From Marinobacter pelagius (GTDB taxonomy: Bacteria; Pseudomonadota; Gammaproteobacteria; Pseudomonadales; Oleiphilaceae): 64,000 bases of DNA. The notes beneath the pieces were generated by a model. The model saw nothing but the letters and a program-made list of their open reading frames with translations. It was not told the origin of the DNA and did not search any database. The translations under genes and the position numbers were made by a program. This document shows, piece by piece, positions 42,654 through 52,104 of this stretch (position 1 is the stretch's first letter; every line of letters begins with the position of its first letter). The stretch lies in NCBI RefSeq assembly GCF_900114925.1, contig NZ_FOUR01000001.1, positions 496,001 to 560,000 on the forward strand, given 5' to 3'.

Positions 42654-43967
42654 TCAGGCGCTCTGGCGTTGCGCCGACCGGCCCCGCTGGCCACCGCCAT
42701 TGCGGCTCCGGCTCTCACCAGGACGGCCGCCAAAGCTGCGGCCATTGCCGGCAGGCTTGCCATTGGCACCGCTACGCCCGTTACGGCTGCGGGCTTTGGC
42801 CGGATCGGCCTTGGCCTTGGGCTTCAACGGCAGGTTGTTTTTCGGCTCGAAGCCTTCCACTTCCTTGCGCGGCAGCTGCTTCTTGATCAGCTTCTCGATG
42901 CCCGCCAGCAGTTTGCCCTCATCGGCACTGACCAGGGACAACGCATGGCCGCTCTCACCGGCACGGCCGGTACGGCCAATCCGGTGCACATAATCTTCCG
43001 GCACGTTCGGCAGTTCAAAGTTGACCACCTGCGGCAGCTGTTTGATGTCCAGGCCACGGGCTGCGATGTCGGTGGCAACCAGTACCCGGATATCACCCTG
43101 CTTGAACTCGGCCAGCGCCCGGGTGCGCGCACCCTGGGACTTGTTGCCATGGATGGCAGCGGCGGTGATACCGTCCTGCTCCAGCTTCTTGGTCAGGCGG
43201 TTGGCACCGTGCTTGGTACGGGTGAACACCAGCACCTGTTCCCAGGCGTTGTCCCGCACCAGCTTGCTCAGCAGGGCGGTCTTCTGGCTCTGGTCTACCG
43301 GGTAAATTGATTGCTTGATGCTCTCTGCTGCGGTGTTACGGGCCGCCACTTCCACCTGAACCGGATCGTTCAGCAGGCCCTGGGCCAGGCCACGGATCTC
43401 GTTGGAGAAGGTGGCGGAGAACAGCAGGTTCTGGCGCTTGGCCGGCAACAGCGCCAGGATCTTGCGGATGTCGCGGATGAAGCCCATATCGAGCATGCGG
43501 TCGGCTTCGTCCAGCACCAGGATTTCCACTTCGTTGAAGCGCACCGCATTCTGCTGGTACAGATCCATCAGCCGTCCCGGTGTTGCCACCAGCACGTCCA
43601 GGCCCTTGCGCAGCTTCATCATCTGGGGATTGATCTTGACCCCGCCGAAAACCACAGCGGACTTGGTCGGCATGTACTTGCTGTACAGGGCCACGCTGTC
43701 GTGAACCTGGGCCGCCAGCTCGCGGGTCGGCGCCAGGATCAGGGCACGGGGGCCCTTGCCGGAGCGCGGATTGGCCGCAAGGCGCTGCAAAAGCGGCAGG
43801 GTAAAGCCGGCAGTCTTGCCGGTACCGGTCTGGGCGGCAGCCATCACATCCTTGCCGGACAGCACCGCCGGGATGGCCTGCTGCTGGATCGGAGACGGGG
43901 TTTCATAGCCCTGGTCGGTAGTGGCACGGACCAGCTGCTCGGACAAACCGAGAGAAGAAAAACTCAT
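42654..43967 (-). CDS. rhlE: DEAD-box RNA helicase, RhlE-like
   Basis: 437 residues. ATP-dependent RNA helicase for ribosome assembly or RNA decay. Motifs in order: Q motif ([14 protein letters not shown]), Walker [10 protein letters not shown] with Lys51, PTRELA, DEAD (VLDEADRML), SAT, and the RecA2 motifs DIAARGLDI and [10 protein letters not shown]. The C-terminal 80 residues are basic and rich in Arg, Gly, Asn and Ser ([20 protein letters not shown]), typical of RhlE and used for RNA binding. ATG 43967 starts the conserved [15 protein letters not shown]; the longer frame is not conserved in type. A 345-bp gap lies upstream. Confidence 0.93.
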   Translation of the reverse strand: MSFSSLGLSEQLVRATTDQGYETPSPIQQQAIPAVLSGKDVMAAAQTGTGKTAGFTLPLLQRLAANPRSGKGPRALILAPTRELAAQVHDSVALYSKYMPTKSAVVFGGVKINPQMMKLRKGLDVLVATPGRLMDLYQQNAVRFNEVEILVLDEADRMLDMGFIRDIRKILALLPAKRQNLLFSATFSNEIRGLAQGLLNDPVQVEVAARNTAAESIKQSIYPVDQSQKTALLSKLVRDNAWEQVLVFTRTKHGANRLTKKLEQDGITAAAIHGNKSQGARTRALAEFKQGDIRVLVATDIAARGLDIKQLPQVVNFELPNVPEDYVHRIGRTGRAGESGHALSLVSADEGKLLAGIEKLIKKQLPRKEVEGFEPKNNLPLKPKAKADPAKARSRNGRSGANGKPAGNGRSFGGRPGESRSRNGGGQRGRSAQRQSA

Positions 43968-44312
43968 ATTGGATAAACTCTTGATTGATTCTGCCTCCAC
44001 GAACACCGTCCATCGGCGAATGCGGGCAGAAACCATGATGATTCATGGAAAAATGACGACTACAGTCACACGCCGTTATCGGCGGGACGTCCTCTGACAG
44101 GTCGTATGGAGGTTCGCAAAGCGGCCTGTTGGCCGTGATAGTGCGGAATCCCTAGAGGCAGGATGCAGGCACAGTAACAGAGGGTCCGGGAAATAGCTAT
44201 AAGTGGTTTCATTAGCAGGCTTTCATCTTCGGAAAAAGATGGAACTCCGGCGAATGTCTCTGGTCACTAGCGCCCGTATCATTCTACAAATCCGCCAAAT
44301 TTTGGAGATTCC
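43968..44312. other. 345-bp intergenic region upstream of rhlE and of the TlpA-DsbG pair
   Basis: Holds the divergent promoters of the helicase and the redox pair. I see two small stems, CCATGA/TCATGG (about 44033-44047) and CGGCC-tgtt-GGCCG (44122-44135). Long 5' leaders are common before cold-inducible DEAD-box genes. No coding frame or RNA family was recognised. Confidence 0.5.
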
Positions 44313-45164
44313 ATGCTCAGCGTCGGCGTTGGTCCCCTCAGCCTGTCCATCGGGCATCTGCTTATTGTTCTGGCCTTTGTTGTGGCCCTGATTGTCGGCG
44401 CGCTCACCGGTCGCAAGCAAAAAACCCCGATATCCGGCTCCCTGGCGGATATTTTCCTGGTGGCCATGATCGGTTCCCGTATCGGCTTCGTGGTCCGTTA
44501 TTTCGAGCATTACCAGGGTGACTGGCTGGGTATGATCGATATCCGCGATGGCGGTTTTGATCCGGTGACCGGCCTGATCGTGGCACTTGTCTTTGCCGGG
44601 TACCTGATGTGGCGGCGCGCAAACATTCGCCGGGCCCTGGGCACCGCCGTTGCCGCGGGCATGATCACCTGGGGCTTCACCACCGGAGTCATTACCCTGA
44701 TCAACCAGCAGACCCAGGGGTTGCCCGAAGTCGCGCTGACCGACCTCAACGAACAGCCGGTCAGCCTGGCCGACATTTCCCGGGGCCAGCCCGTTGTGGT
44801 GAATCTCTGGGCCACCTGGTGCCCACCGTGCATTCGTGAAATGCCGGTACTGGAGGAAGCCCAGCAACGGTATCCCGGTATCAACTTCGTGTTCGCCAAC
44901 CAGGGCGAGCACCCCGAGACCATCCGCAAGTTCCTGAGCGAACAGAACCTGCACCTCGACCATGTACTCAGTGACCGCCCGGGCAGTTTCGGCCGGGTCG
45001 TGGGCAGCCAGGGCTTGCCCACGACCCTGTTCTACAACGCCGAGGGCAACCTGGTGGACACCCACATGGGCGAACTGTCACGCGCCAGCCTGGCCCGGAG
45101 CCTCGAGCGCTTCGATTCCGGCTTTCTCCCATCCTCCCCATCCAAGGAGTTAACATCCCGATGA
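44313..45164 (+). CDS. TlpA-family thioredoxin with polytopic Lgt-like membrane domain
   Basis: 283 residues. Residues 1-130 form about four membrane helices with short loops and look like the front part of prolipoprotein diacylglyceryl transferase (IGSRIGFVVRYFEHYQGDW), though its catalytic blocks are not complete. Residues 138-275 are a TlpA/ResA-type thioredoxin fold with the active site WCPPC (Cys170, Cys173), expected on the periplasmic side. It should reduce or shuttle disulfides, passing electrons between the membrane part and partners. The dsbG-like gene overlaps its stop by 4 bp, so the two are translationally coupled. Confidence 0.85.
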   Translation: MLSVGVGPLSLSIGHLLIVLAFVVALIVGALTGRKQKTPISGSLADIFLVAMIGSRIGFVVRYFEHYQGDWLGMIDIRDGGFDPVTGLIVALVFAGYLMWRRANIRRALGTAVAAGMITWGFTTGVITLINQQTQGLPEVALTDLNEQPVSLADISRGQPVVVNLWATWCPPCIREMPVLEEAQQRYPGINFVFANQGEHPETIRKFLSEQNLHLDHVLSDRPGSFGRVVGSQGLPTTLFYNAEGNLVDTHMGELSRASLARSLERFDSGFLPSSPSKELTSR

Positions 45165-45937
45165 GCAATTCCCCACTCCCGCGCCTGTTCAGGGGCGCCC
45201 TGCTGACCTCTGCCCTTTTTACAGCCACTGTGCAGGCACAGGACTATCCGCCGGCCATCCAGTCCCTGGAACAACAGGGTGTGAAGGTTGTGGACAGCTT
45301 TGACGCCCCGGGCGGCATGACCGGCTATGTCGGCGAAATGCAGGGGCGGTCGCTGGCCTTTTACCTGACACCCGATGGCAGGCACGTGATCGTTGGCACC
45401 CTGCTGGACGAGGAAGGGAACAACCTCAGTGCTGCCAGCATCCAGGAACTGATCGAAGGCCCGAAGTTCGCCGAAGCCTGGCCGCAACTGGAGGACAGCA
45501 ACTGGGTACAGGATGGTTCCAGCGATGCGGACACCATCATCTACACCTTCACCGACCCCAACTGCCCCTACTGCTACCGGTTCCGCCAGCAGGCCGAGCC
45601 CTGGATTGCCGCCGGCAAGGTCCAGCTGCGCCATATCCTGGTGGGCATTCTGAAAGAAGACAGCCTGACCAAAGCCGCCACGATTCTCGGCAGTGAAAAC
45701 CCCGAAGAAGCACTGCACGATCACCAGGCCAGCTACCAGCAGGGCGGCATCGAGGTTGACCGCAAGCTGGTAAGCGCGGCTCGCATGGACGTCAAAGCCA
45801 ATAACCGCCTGATGCAGGAGCTGGGTCTCCGCGCCACACCGAGCACTCTCTACAAGGACGACGAGGGCAAGGTGATGATGGTGCAGGGCCTGCCGAATCC
45901 CCAGGCCCTGGAGCGCATGATGGGGCCTAAACCCTGA
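45161..45937 (+). CDS. dsbG: DsbG/DsbC-type periplasmic thiol-disulfide protein
   Basis: 258 residues. Signal peptide of about 26 residues (cut after Val-Gln-Ala). An N-terminal dimerisation domain (about 27-115) is followed by a thioredoxin domain with the active site CPYC (Cys135, Cys138) inside TDPNCPYCYRF, and a cis-Pro RATPST near residue 230. This is the layout of DsbG/DsbC, isomerases or sulfenic-acid reductases that must be kept reduced. The preceding TlpA-like membrane protein, coupled by an ATGA overlap, is the likely electron donor in place of DsbD. Convergent with a membrane transporter gene. Confidence 0.88.
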   Translation: MSNSPLPRLFRGALLTSALFTATVQAQDYPPAIQSLEQQGVKVVDSFDAPGGMTGYVGEMQGRSLAFYLTPDGRHVIVGTLLDEEGNNLSAASIQELIEGPKFAEAWPQLEDSNWVQDGSSDADTIIYTFTDPNCPYCYRFRQQAEPWIAAGKVQLRHILVGILKEDSLTKAATILGSENPEEALHDHQASYQQGGIEVDRKLVSAARMDVKANNRLMQELGLRATPSTLYKDDEGKVMMVQGLPNPQALERMMGPKP

Positions 45938-45949
45938 GTGCTGTTCAGG

Positions 45950-47254
45950 TCAGGCCAGCCAGGCGGTCAGAATAACGGCCGTCAGGCTGGCAAGGGTCAG
46001 CCCGGACAGGGAAAGGGGAAGGCTCCAGCGGAACGAGGCGTCTACGGCCGGGTACCCGGTCAATCGCTCCATGATCAGGGCGTTGGCGGCAAACGGGGTT
46101 CCAAAGGCGGTAATGCCCCAGCCGGTCACCATGCCGATACCCAGTCCGATCAGAGCTTCCGACGGCCAGAGGGATCCCAGGACACCGCCAACCAGGGTCC
46201 CGACCACGATGGGATTAACACCGCCCAGACCCGCAAGGAAATAAACCCAGGGCACGCAGGCGGCCAGAATGGGCCAGCTCCAGGCCGGCAGGTCGGCGTT
46301 ACCGCTGATCTGACCCAGCACCACGCCACTGATGACCGAACCGATGAAAGCCGAACCGCCAACAATGGCCAGCTCGTTACTGACGTTCGCCATGTTGGCC
46401 ATGGGCGGATTCTGGCGGCGGCTCCAGGCCAGCAGGCGCCCTCCCAACACAGCGCCCAGGCAAGAGAGGGTTACCGCGTAGGCGTAGCTGAGGTCGAACC
46501 GGTGGCTAAGCACGAAGACACCCACGCAAATGGCCAGGACCAGGCCACCAAACCGTACCCAGGTTGCCACGCCGGCCATGTTTTCCGGGGCAACCTGTTC
46601 CTGGCCGGTTTCCGGGTCCCGCCAGAACAGGCCCATCAGGATCAGTAAAACCGAAAAAGGAATTGCGAGCGACAGCAGCTCGATACTGCCAAGGCCTGGC
46701 AACAGGGTGAGCGTGAGCACCACCGAAATCGAAAGCGGTGAGAAAATCGGCGATACCCCGAACCCACGGAGCACCGCCCGGGTGGCGTTGCGGGTAGCAG
46801 CCGAACCCCCTCCGCGGCGGATACGCTCGCCCACCAGGCTGCCAACGACCGCCACCGAGCCAAAGTTCAGCGGAATGGATACCAGGGAGGTACCGAAGGC
46901 CAGGCTCAGGTAACGGGTCAGGGGCTTGCCACCGAAGAGACTGGCTGAAATCCGTTGCAGATCCCGGGAACGACCCAGCACGTTGGACAGCAACATCACC
47001 GCCAGCACAAGCCCCGCCAGACGGGTCATATTGTTGGCAGCATCCACAATCAGTCCCGGATCCCGGCCCAGCGCGAACACCAGGGCCAGGACGGCAACGG
47101 AAAACACCACCCTCGGCACCCGGCGCATGTCCTGCCAGCCCAGCAGCACCGCCAGGCCCACCGCGACCGCACCCACAAGCGCCATCCCCGGCAACAACGA
47201 GAGCACCGCGGCAATCAGGGCAAGGTAGGCGAGAATGGAACGGATCGACTGCAA
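45950..47254 (-). CDS. Polytopic inner-membrane protein, putative transporter
   Basis: 434 residues with about 11-12 hydrophobic helices and almost no soluble domain. The pattern (VSIPLNFGSVAVVGSLVGER, GFGVSPIFSPLSISVV and a C-terminal GLGGVNPIVVGTLVGGVLGS) suggests two inverted repeats with re-entrant Gly-rich loops, as in ion-transporter-superfamily carriers, but I could not assign a family. It appears to start at TTG 47254, supported by GAGGAA eight bases upstream. Stands alone between convergent dsbG and a DUF302 gene. No substrate can be proposed. Confidence 0.7.
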   Translation of the reverse strand: MQSIRSILAYLALIAAVLSLLPGMALVGAVAVGLAVLLGWQDMRRVPRVVFSVAVLALVFALGRDPGLIVDAANNMTRLAGLVLAVMLLSNVLGRSRDLQRISASLFGGKPLTRYLSLAFGTSLVSIPLNFGSVAVVGSLVGERIRRGGGSAATRNATRAVLRGFGVSPIFSPLSISVVLTLTLLPGLGSIELLSLAIPFSVLLILMGLFWRDPETGQEQVAPENMAGVATWVRFGGLVLAICVGVFVLSHRFDLSYAYAVTLSCLGAVLGGRLLAWSRRQNPPMANMANVSNELAIVGGSAFIGSVISGVVLGQISGNADLPAWSWPILAACVPWVYFLAGLGGVNPIVVGTLVGGVLGSLWPSEALIGLGIGMVTGWGITAFGTPFAANALIMERLTGYPAVDASFRWSLPLSLSGLTLASLTAVILTAWLA

Positions 47255-47328
47255 GGGTATGCTTCCTCAATAGGCGAGGCGCCGATATTAAGGAAGCTAC
47301 TTACGCACCGCCATCAGCATTTATGGGG

Positions 47329-47354
47329 ATAGATCCCGGTTGGCCGGGATCTAT
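47329..47354. terminator. Hairpin spanning the stop of the DUF302 gene
   Basis: ATAGATCCCGG (47329-47339) and CCGGGATCTAT (47344-47354) form a perfect 11-bp stem with a four-base loop. The right arm contains the DUF302 stop codon. On the plus strand TTTGTT follows; on the minus strand the stem ends the DUF302 mRNA without a T-run. Confidence 0.6.
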
Positions 47355-47806
47355 TTTGTTGCTGCCTCAGCGAAATTAGCCAACGCGTTGTTCACCTTAC
47401 CCAGGACTTCGTCACAGCCCTCGATGGTATGCCGGGCTTTCAGGTAGGCGGGATCGTTGTAGCCGAACCACACCTGACCCTGTTCGTCCTCCCAGATCAG
47501 GGCCTTCTGGGGAAGGTCCACTGCCACACTCTGGGCACACTGCATCAGCGGCGTCCCCACTTTCGGGTTACCAAAGATCACCAGCTCCGTGGGGCGCAAC
47601 TCCATACCGGCAGAATCCGCGCCAGCGGCGTGGTTGATCCGGTTCATGATCTTCATGCCTTTCTCCTGCAACACGGCTTCGAGCCGGTCTGCAGTCTCTG
47701 CCACACCGTGGTTGCTCTTCACCACAATCAGTCCGTCGGCGGCATGGGCCAGTGAACCCAGCACAAGGACGAGTACGAACGAAACAGGTTTGATCAGGAA
47801 ATTCAT
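47351..47806 (-). CDS. Exported DUF302-family protein
   Basis: 151 residues. Signal peptide MNFLIKPVSFVLVLVLGSLA, cut near residue 22. The DUF302 domain fills the rest: HGVAETADRLEAVLQEKGMK, then RPTELVIFGNPKVGTPLMQ and LPQKALIWEDEQGQVWFGYN, the three recognised family blocks. Function unknown; members are often periplasmic and sometimes linked to redox or metal stress. ATG 47806 has AAGGGG upstream; the longer frame (from 47869) is not supported. Its stop is inside a hairpin. Confidence 0.87.
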   Translation of the reverse strand: MNFLIKPVSFVLVLVLGSLAHAADGLIVVKSNHGVAETADRLEAVLQEKGMKIMNRINHAAGADSAGMELRPTELVIFGNPKVGTPLMQCAQSVAVDLPQKALIWEDEQGQVWFGYNDPAYLKARHTIEGCDEVLGKVNNALANFAEAATK

Positions 47807-47946
47807 AGCGGTGACCCCTTCAGGGAAATGTAATCTCCAGTCTAGACCACCGGGCGAATCTTGATGCATCCATTCCGGAAGTCTGGGAGTATGTCTCTGA
47901 TAAGTACGTAATAATGCTTATACAGTCACCAGGCCACGGAGTTGTG

Positions 47947-49353
47947 ATGATGTCAGGTCGGATGTACAGAAGAAGTCTTCTGATCGTACCTATCCTGCTG
48001 GCAGGCTGCGGCGAAGCCGAAGTCGGGAGCGAAACCGGACTCGAAAACGAAACCGAAAACCAGCAGGTCATCAGCGAGGAACTCGCACCCCCCTCTGAAA
48101 GCGGAATCCTCAAGGTTGCCACCCGGAACGGTTCCACCACCTATTATCTGGACCGCCACGAGAATCCGATCGGGCCCGAGCATGCATTGATCAGTGATTA
48201 CGCCACATCCCGCGGCTGGCAGGTGGAGTGGACCATGCTCGATTCCACCAGCGACGTGCTGGATGCGCTCGCCGCTGGTAACACTCACCTGGCCGCGGCC
48301 GGCCTGACCCACCTGCCGTCACGGGATGATCAGTTCACCCGCGGACCGGCCCATACGGAAATTACCGAACAGCTGGTGTGCCATCGGGATGCCCGCCCCC
48401 TGCCCCGGAAACCGGATGCCATTCCCGGTACCGGGATCGTGATCACTGCCGGGTCCAGCTATGCCGAGACCCTGCGCCGGCTGAACGAACAATACCCGGG
48501 CATCGAATTCACCGAAGATGCCGAACGCACCACTGAAATCCTGCTGTCTGAGGTGGCGGAGCGGGACATCGAGTGTACTGTCGCTGATTCCAACATCGTG
48601 CAGGTGATGCGTCGCCACTTCCCGCACCTGGAAGTCGCCATGCCCCTCACCGAAGGTCGCAATCTGGGCTGGTACCTGCCGGCCGGAGCCGACGAGCTGG
48701 CCTCGGATGCCCGGGAGTGGATGAACAGCAAGGAGGGTGACGAGGCCATCGGCGAAATGGAGCACCGTTACTACGCCTACATCGGCGAGTTCGACTTTGT
48801 TGACTTGCGGGCGCTGAACCGCCGCATCGACGAACGGTTGCCGAAATTCATCGACAAGTTCGAGGAAGCGGAAGCCAAAACCGGTATGCCCGCAGACCTG
48901 CTGGCCGCCCTCGCCTACCAGGAGTCCCACTGGGACCCCACCGCAAAATCGCCGACCGGGGTAAGGGGCATCATGATGCTGACCCAGCGCACTGCCGAAT
49001 CCCTGGGCGTGACCAACCGCCTCGACCCCGTAGCGGCCATCGACGGTGGGGCCCGCTACCTGGCCGACAGGCATCGCCGCCTGCCGGAAACCATCCCTGA
49101 GCCGGACCGGACATTCCTGGCTCTGGCCAGCTACAACATCGGGCGCGGCCACCTGCTGGATGCCCGCCAGCTGGCCCGGGAGCTGGGCAAGAATCCGGAC
49201 TCCTGGGAGGACATGGTTCAGGTACTACCCCTGAAAGCCGACAAGCGCTATTACCCCAGCACCCGCTATGGCTACGCCCGGGGCTATGAGCCCGTGCACT
49301 ATGTCCAGCGGATCCGGAACTACCGAGACGTAATTCGCACAGCGTTCGACTGA
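47947..49353 (+). CDS. mltF: Membrane-bound lytic murein transglycosylase F
   Basis: 468 residues. Outer-membrane lipoprotein that cleaves the MurNAc-GlcNAc bond of peptidoglycan with 1,6-anhydro ring formation. Lipobox LLAGC (Cys21). An N-terminal periplasmic-binding-like domain (about 53-280, beginning GILKVATRNG) regulates the enzyme. The C-terminal SLT domain has the catalytic Glu326 in AYQESHWDP, then SPTGVRGIMMLTQRTAESLG and a final MVQVLPLKADKRYYPSTRYG typical of MltF. ATG 47947 has GGAG six bases upstream; ATG 47962 is a possible alternative. Confidence 0.94.
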   Translation: MMSGRMYRRSLLIVPILLAGCGEAEVGSETGLENETENQQVISEELAPPSESGILKVATRNGSTTYYLDRHENPIGPEHALISDYATSRGWQVEWTMLDSTSDVLDALAAGNTHLAAAGLTHLPSRDDQFTRGPAHTEITEQLVCHRDARPLPRKPDAIPGTGIVITAGSSYAETLRRLNEQYPGIEFTEDAERTTEILLSEVAERDIECTVADSNIVQVMRRHFPHLEVAMPLTEGRNLGWYLPAGADELASDAREWMNSKEGDEAIGEMEHRYYAYIGEFDFVDLRALNRRIDERLPKFIDKFEEAEAKTGMPADLLAALAYQESHWDPTAKSPTGVRGIMMLTQRTAESLGVTNRLDPVAAIDGGARYLADRHRRLPETIPEPDRTFLALASYNIGRGHLLDARQLARELGKNPDSWEDMVQVLPLKADKRYYPSTRYGYARGYEPVHYVQRIRNYRDVIRTAFD

Positions 49354-50880
49354 TCAGGAGCCGAACAGCGCCGAGCGCAAGGGTCGCAGGAAGCCCCGGG
49401 CCTGGCGCTCGCCGGCGCGAGAGCGTTGGCCATCGAATTCCAGGTAGCCATCCTCGATCGGATCAAACCGCAGGATCTTCACATCCTCCAGATAGTTCTG
49501 GGAAGACTTCCAGGGGCCCTGGGTACCCTGACGTGGCAGACGATCCGCGGCGCGCTTGATGTAACCCGAATTCAGGGAACCCAGGATGGTGTCCTCGCCC
49601 CGACTGTTCTCGTTATCGCGGGCCATAACAGTGCGGTAACCGCGCTTGTCCATGAGGTTGATCAGCCGGCACAGGTACTCGGCGGCGATATCCACCTTCA
49701 GGGTCCAGGAAATGTTGGTGTAGCCGAAAATCATGGCGGCGTTGGGCACGCCCTCGACCATCACGTTCTTGTAGATCACCTTGTCCTTGAGCACCACTTC
49801 CCGGCCATCCACGCTCGGCTTGATGCCGCCGAGCATCTGGATGTCCAGTCCGGTGGCCGGAATGATGATGTCCGCGTCCAGCTCCTCACCGGATTTGAGC
49901 CGGATACCGGTCTCCGTAAACCGCTCGATGTGGTCAGTGGCAATGGAAGCCTTGCCGGCCTTCAGTGCCTTGAACAGATCGCCATCCTTGACCACACAAA
50001 GGCGCTGGTCCCACGGATTGTAGTCCGGCGTGAAGTGACGCATATCCGCCTCGCCATCCAGCTGCCGCTTGATCACCGACAGAAACAGCCGGCGCATGGC
50101 TTTCGGGCTCTTGCGGGAGCGCTGGTACAGCAGGCGCGAGATGGAAATATTGCGGGCGCGGGTCAGCCGGTACGCCGCCTTCTCCGGCAGTACCTTCTGA
50201 AGAGCCAGCGTCACCTTGTCTGTTGAGGGCAACGGCATCAGGTAGGTGGGCGAGCGCTGCAGCATGGTCACGTGCGCCGCCTTTTCTGCCATGGTCGGTA
50301 CCAGGGTTATGGCAGTGGCGCCACTGCCGATCACCACCACCTTTTTGCCGGTGTAGTCCAGGTCCTCTGGCCAGTGCTGGGGATGCACGATCTGACCTTT
50401 GAAATCACTCTCGCCGGGAAAGTCCGGCTTATAGCCCTGGTCATAGTTGTAGTAACCGGTACAGCCCACCAGGAAACTGGCGGTGTAGTGTTCGGTTTCG
50501 CCAGTGGCCTCGTTCTGGGCGGTCAGTTTCCAGCACTTGTCCACACCCGACCAATCCGCTGTTTTCACCGCCAGGCCGTAGCGGATATGCAGTTCGACAT
50601 CATTCTCCCGGGCAGTCTCACGCACGTAATTCTTGATCGAGGCGCCATCCGCCAGCACCTTGCCACCGGTCCAGGGGCGGAAGTTGTAGCCGAAGGTGAA
50701 CATGTCGGAATCGGAACGGATGCCGGGATAGCGGAACAGGTCCCAGGTGCCCCCAAGGGACTGGCGGCGCTCCAGAATGGCAAACGACTTGCCCGGGCAC
50801 TCGCGCTTCAGGTGGCACGCCATGCCAATGCCGGAAACGCCGGCGCCGATGATCAGGATGTCAAAATGGTGATGGCTCAT
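49354..50880 (-). CDS. almA: AlmA-type flavin monooxygenase for long-chain alkanes
   Basis: 508 residues. FAD- and NADPH-dependent oxygenase; AlmA of Acinetobacter and Alcanivorax is needed for growth on very long alkanes. FAD motif GAGVSG (near residue 12), then the AlmA-type block LGGTWDLFRYPGIRSDSDMF and FGYNFRPW. The second dinucleotide motif VIGSGAT lies near residue 190, after GQIVHPQHWPEDLDYTGKKV, which resembles the flavin monooxygenase fingerprint. ATG 50880 has GAGG eight bases upstream; the longer frame adds ten unconserved residues. Beside it lie mltF and the ferritin-like gene; no dedicated regulator is near. Confidence 0.92.
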   Translation of the reverse strand: MSHHHFDILIIGAGVSGIGMACHLKRECPGKSFAILERRQSLGGTWDLFRYPGIRSDSDMFTFGYNFRPWTGGKVLADGASIKNYVRETARENDVELHIRYGLAVKTADWSGVDKCWKLTAQNEATGETEHYTASFLVGCTGYYNYDQGYKPDFPGESDFKGQIVHPQHWPEDLDYTGKKVVVIGSGATAITLVPTMAEKAAHVTMLQRSPTYLMPLPSTDKVTLALQKVLPEKAAYRLTRARNISISRLLYQRSRKSPKAMRRLFLSVIKRQLDGEADMRHFTPDYNPWDQRLCVVKDGDLFKALKAGKASIATDHIERFTETGIRLKSGEELDADIIIPATGLDIQMLGGIKPSVDGREVVLKDKVIYKNVMVEGVPNAAMIFGYTNISWTLKVDIAAEYLCRLINLMDKRGYRTVMARDNENSRGEDTILGSLNSGYIKRAADRLPRQGTQGPWKSSQNYLEDVKILRFDPIEDGYLEFDGQRSRAGERQARGFLRPLRSALFGS

Positions 50881-51016
50881 GGGTGCGGCCTCGCAAACAG
50901 ATGAACTCATTCCGGGCCCTTGCTGTGAGACAGCAGGCCCGGGTCATGATTCAACGGTAACGAGTTCCGCTCCGGCAAAAATTGGCCCATGTCGCACAAC
51001 AGGCCTGTTGAAAGAG

Positions 51017-51307
51017 TCAGTCGTGGTGCCCGATCGGGCCATCCGTGAACAGGAATTCCCGCAGATACTTGTCCATGGTGGGATCTTTCCGGCGGATCCA
51101 TTCCAGCACCATGGCTGCGTGTTCCTTTTCCTCATCCCGGTTGTGCTCGAGAATCGCCTTCAGCTGGGAATCCTTGCAGGAGGAAGCACGCTGGTTGTAC
51201 CAGTCGACGGCCTCGAACTCCTCCATCAGAGAACTGATTGCCCTATGCATGTCCCGGGTATCGTCGGACAGCTCTTCGACGGGTTCATGGTAGCTTTCAT
51301 TGGCCAT
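51017..51307 (-). CDS. EncFtn-type encapsulated-ferritin-like protein
   Basis: 96 residues, two helices. The sequence matches the encapsulated ferritin family of Rhodospirillum rubrum: MEEFEAVDWYNQR (Glu29, Glu30, Glu32, Trp36, Tyr37) and HNRDEEKEHAAMVLEWIRR (Glu60, His63). The iron-binding and ferroxidase residues are all present, offset by two from the reference numbering. EncFtn proteins form ring decamers that oxidise Fe(II). Those loaded into encapsulins have a C-terminal targeting tail; this protein stops at GPIGHHD and no shell gene is in the window. So it may act free in the cytoplasm as an iron-oxidising or storage protein. Fits the peroxide-stress genes nearby. Confidence 0.87.
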   Translation of the reverse strand: MANESYHEPVEELSDDTRDMHRAISSLMEEFEAVDWYNQRASSCKDSQLKAILEHNRDEEKEHAAMVLEWIRRKDPTMDKYLREFLFTDGPIGHHD

Positions 51308-51411
51308 AATCTGTTCCTTTTATCGACTGTATTCAGTGAGTTTGCGTAGCAAAGCCTCTCTGACAATAGTCCAGAATTCACCGGGAGAAAAGGTGGGAAG
51401 CTCTCTCAGGA

Positions 51412-51960
51412 TCAGTCGCCGGGACGGAAATCCGGGTACTTTTTCTGCAGCCGGTAGAGCCGGATGATGGTGATGATGTTGGTGACCAACACCATGGCTT
51501 CAGCGAGCGTACCGCCCACCGAGCCGATCACGATGTTGTTGAGCATCCAGGCCAGCGCAGCCAGGCCCAGAACAATTCTGAGCGCGATACCCCGGAGCAT
51601 GAACATGCCCACGGTACCGAGCACCGCGGCCGTGAGCGGGAAGACGTCAGTCAGAGATTTCCAGGTTACCCAGGCGACCACCAGATTCACCGCCAGCATC
51701 ACCGCCATGATCTGCCAGTTGCCCTGGTATTTGCGGGCGAGCGTGATGCGGACAATCACCAGCACCGTCAGTGCCGACGCTGTCCAGCTCTCGAAGAAAG
51801 CAAACATCAGGGCGAAGGCGACGTTGGCGGAGATCAGCAGCACCATCAGCCGGTCGTCGTTCTTGTTGGCGAAGCCGGCAATGCAGAATGCCAGGGCGAT
51901 GAGGCCACATAGCTGCCCGAGTCCTTCGGCCAGGGACATATCCGCAATCAGATCAGTCAT
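51412..51960 (-). CDS. YgjV-family inner-membrane protein
   Basis: 182 residues, about six hydrophobic helices. Family features: LGQLCGLIALAFCIAGF at the start, followed by a KNDDRLMVLL loop, and VLVIVRITLARKY in the middle. YgjV proteins have no known function; some homologues are called small-molecule or sugar transport-like by size alone. Divergent from the acetylpolyamine amidohydrolase gene. The start at ATG 51960 has only a weak purine-rich site. Confidence 0.78.
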   Translation of the reverse strand: MTDLIADMSLAEGLGQLCGLIALAFCIAGFANKNDDRLMVLLISANVAFALMFAFFESWTASALTVLVIVRITLARKYQGNWQIMAVMLAVNLVVAWVTWKSLTDVFPLTAAVLGTVGMFMLRGIALRIVLGLAALAWMLNNIVIGSVGGTLAEAMVLVTNIITIIRLYRLQKKYPDFRPGD

Positions 51961-52104
51961 GGTTCTCCGCTAATTCAAAAGTCCTCATATCGGTAATCCC
52001 CTCTCCCTGAAAAGGGCACCAGCCTGCCACAATTGCCGCATTTGAGCCACGATCTCCCGTGTGCCAGAGTGATCCGATTCGTTCAGCGAGGAATATCCGC
52101 CGCC

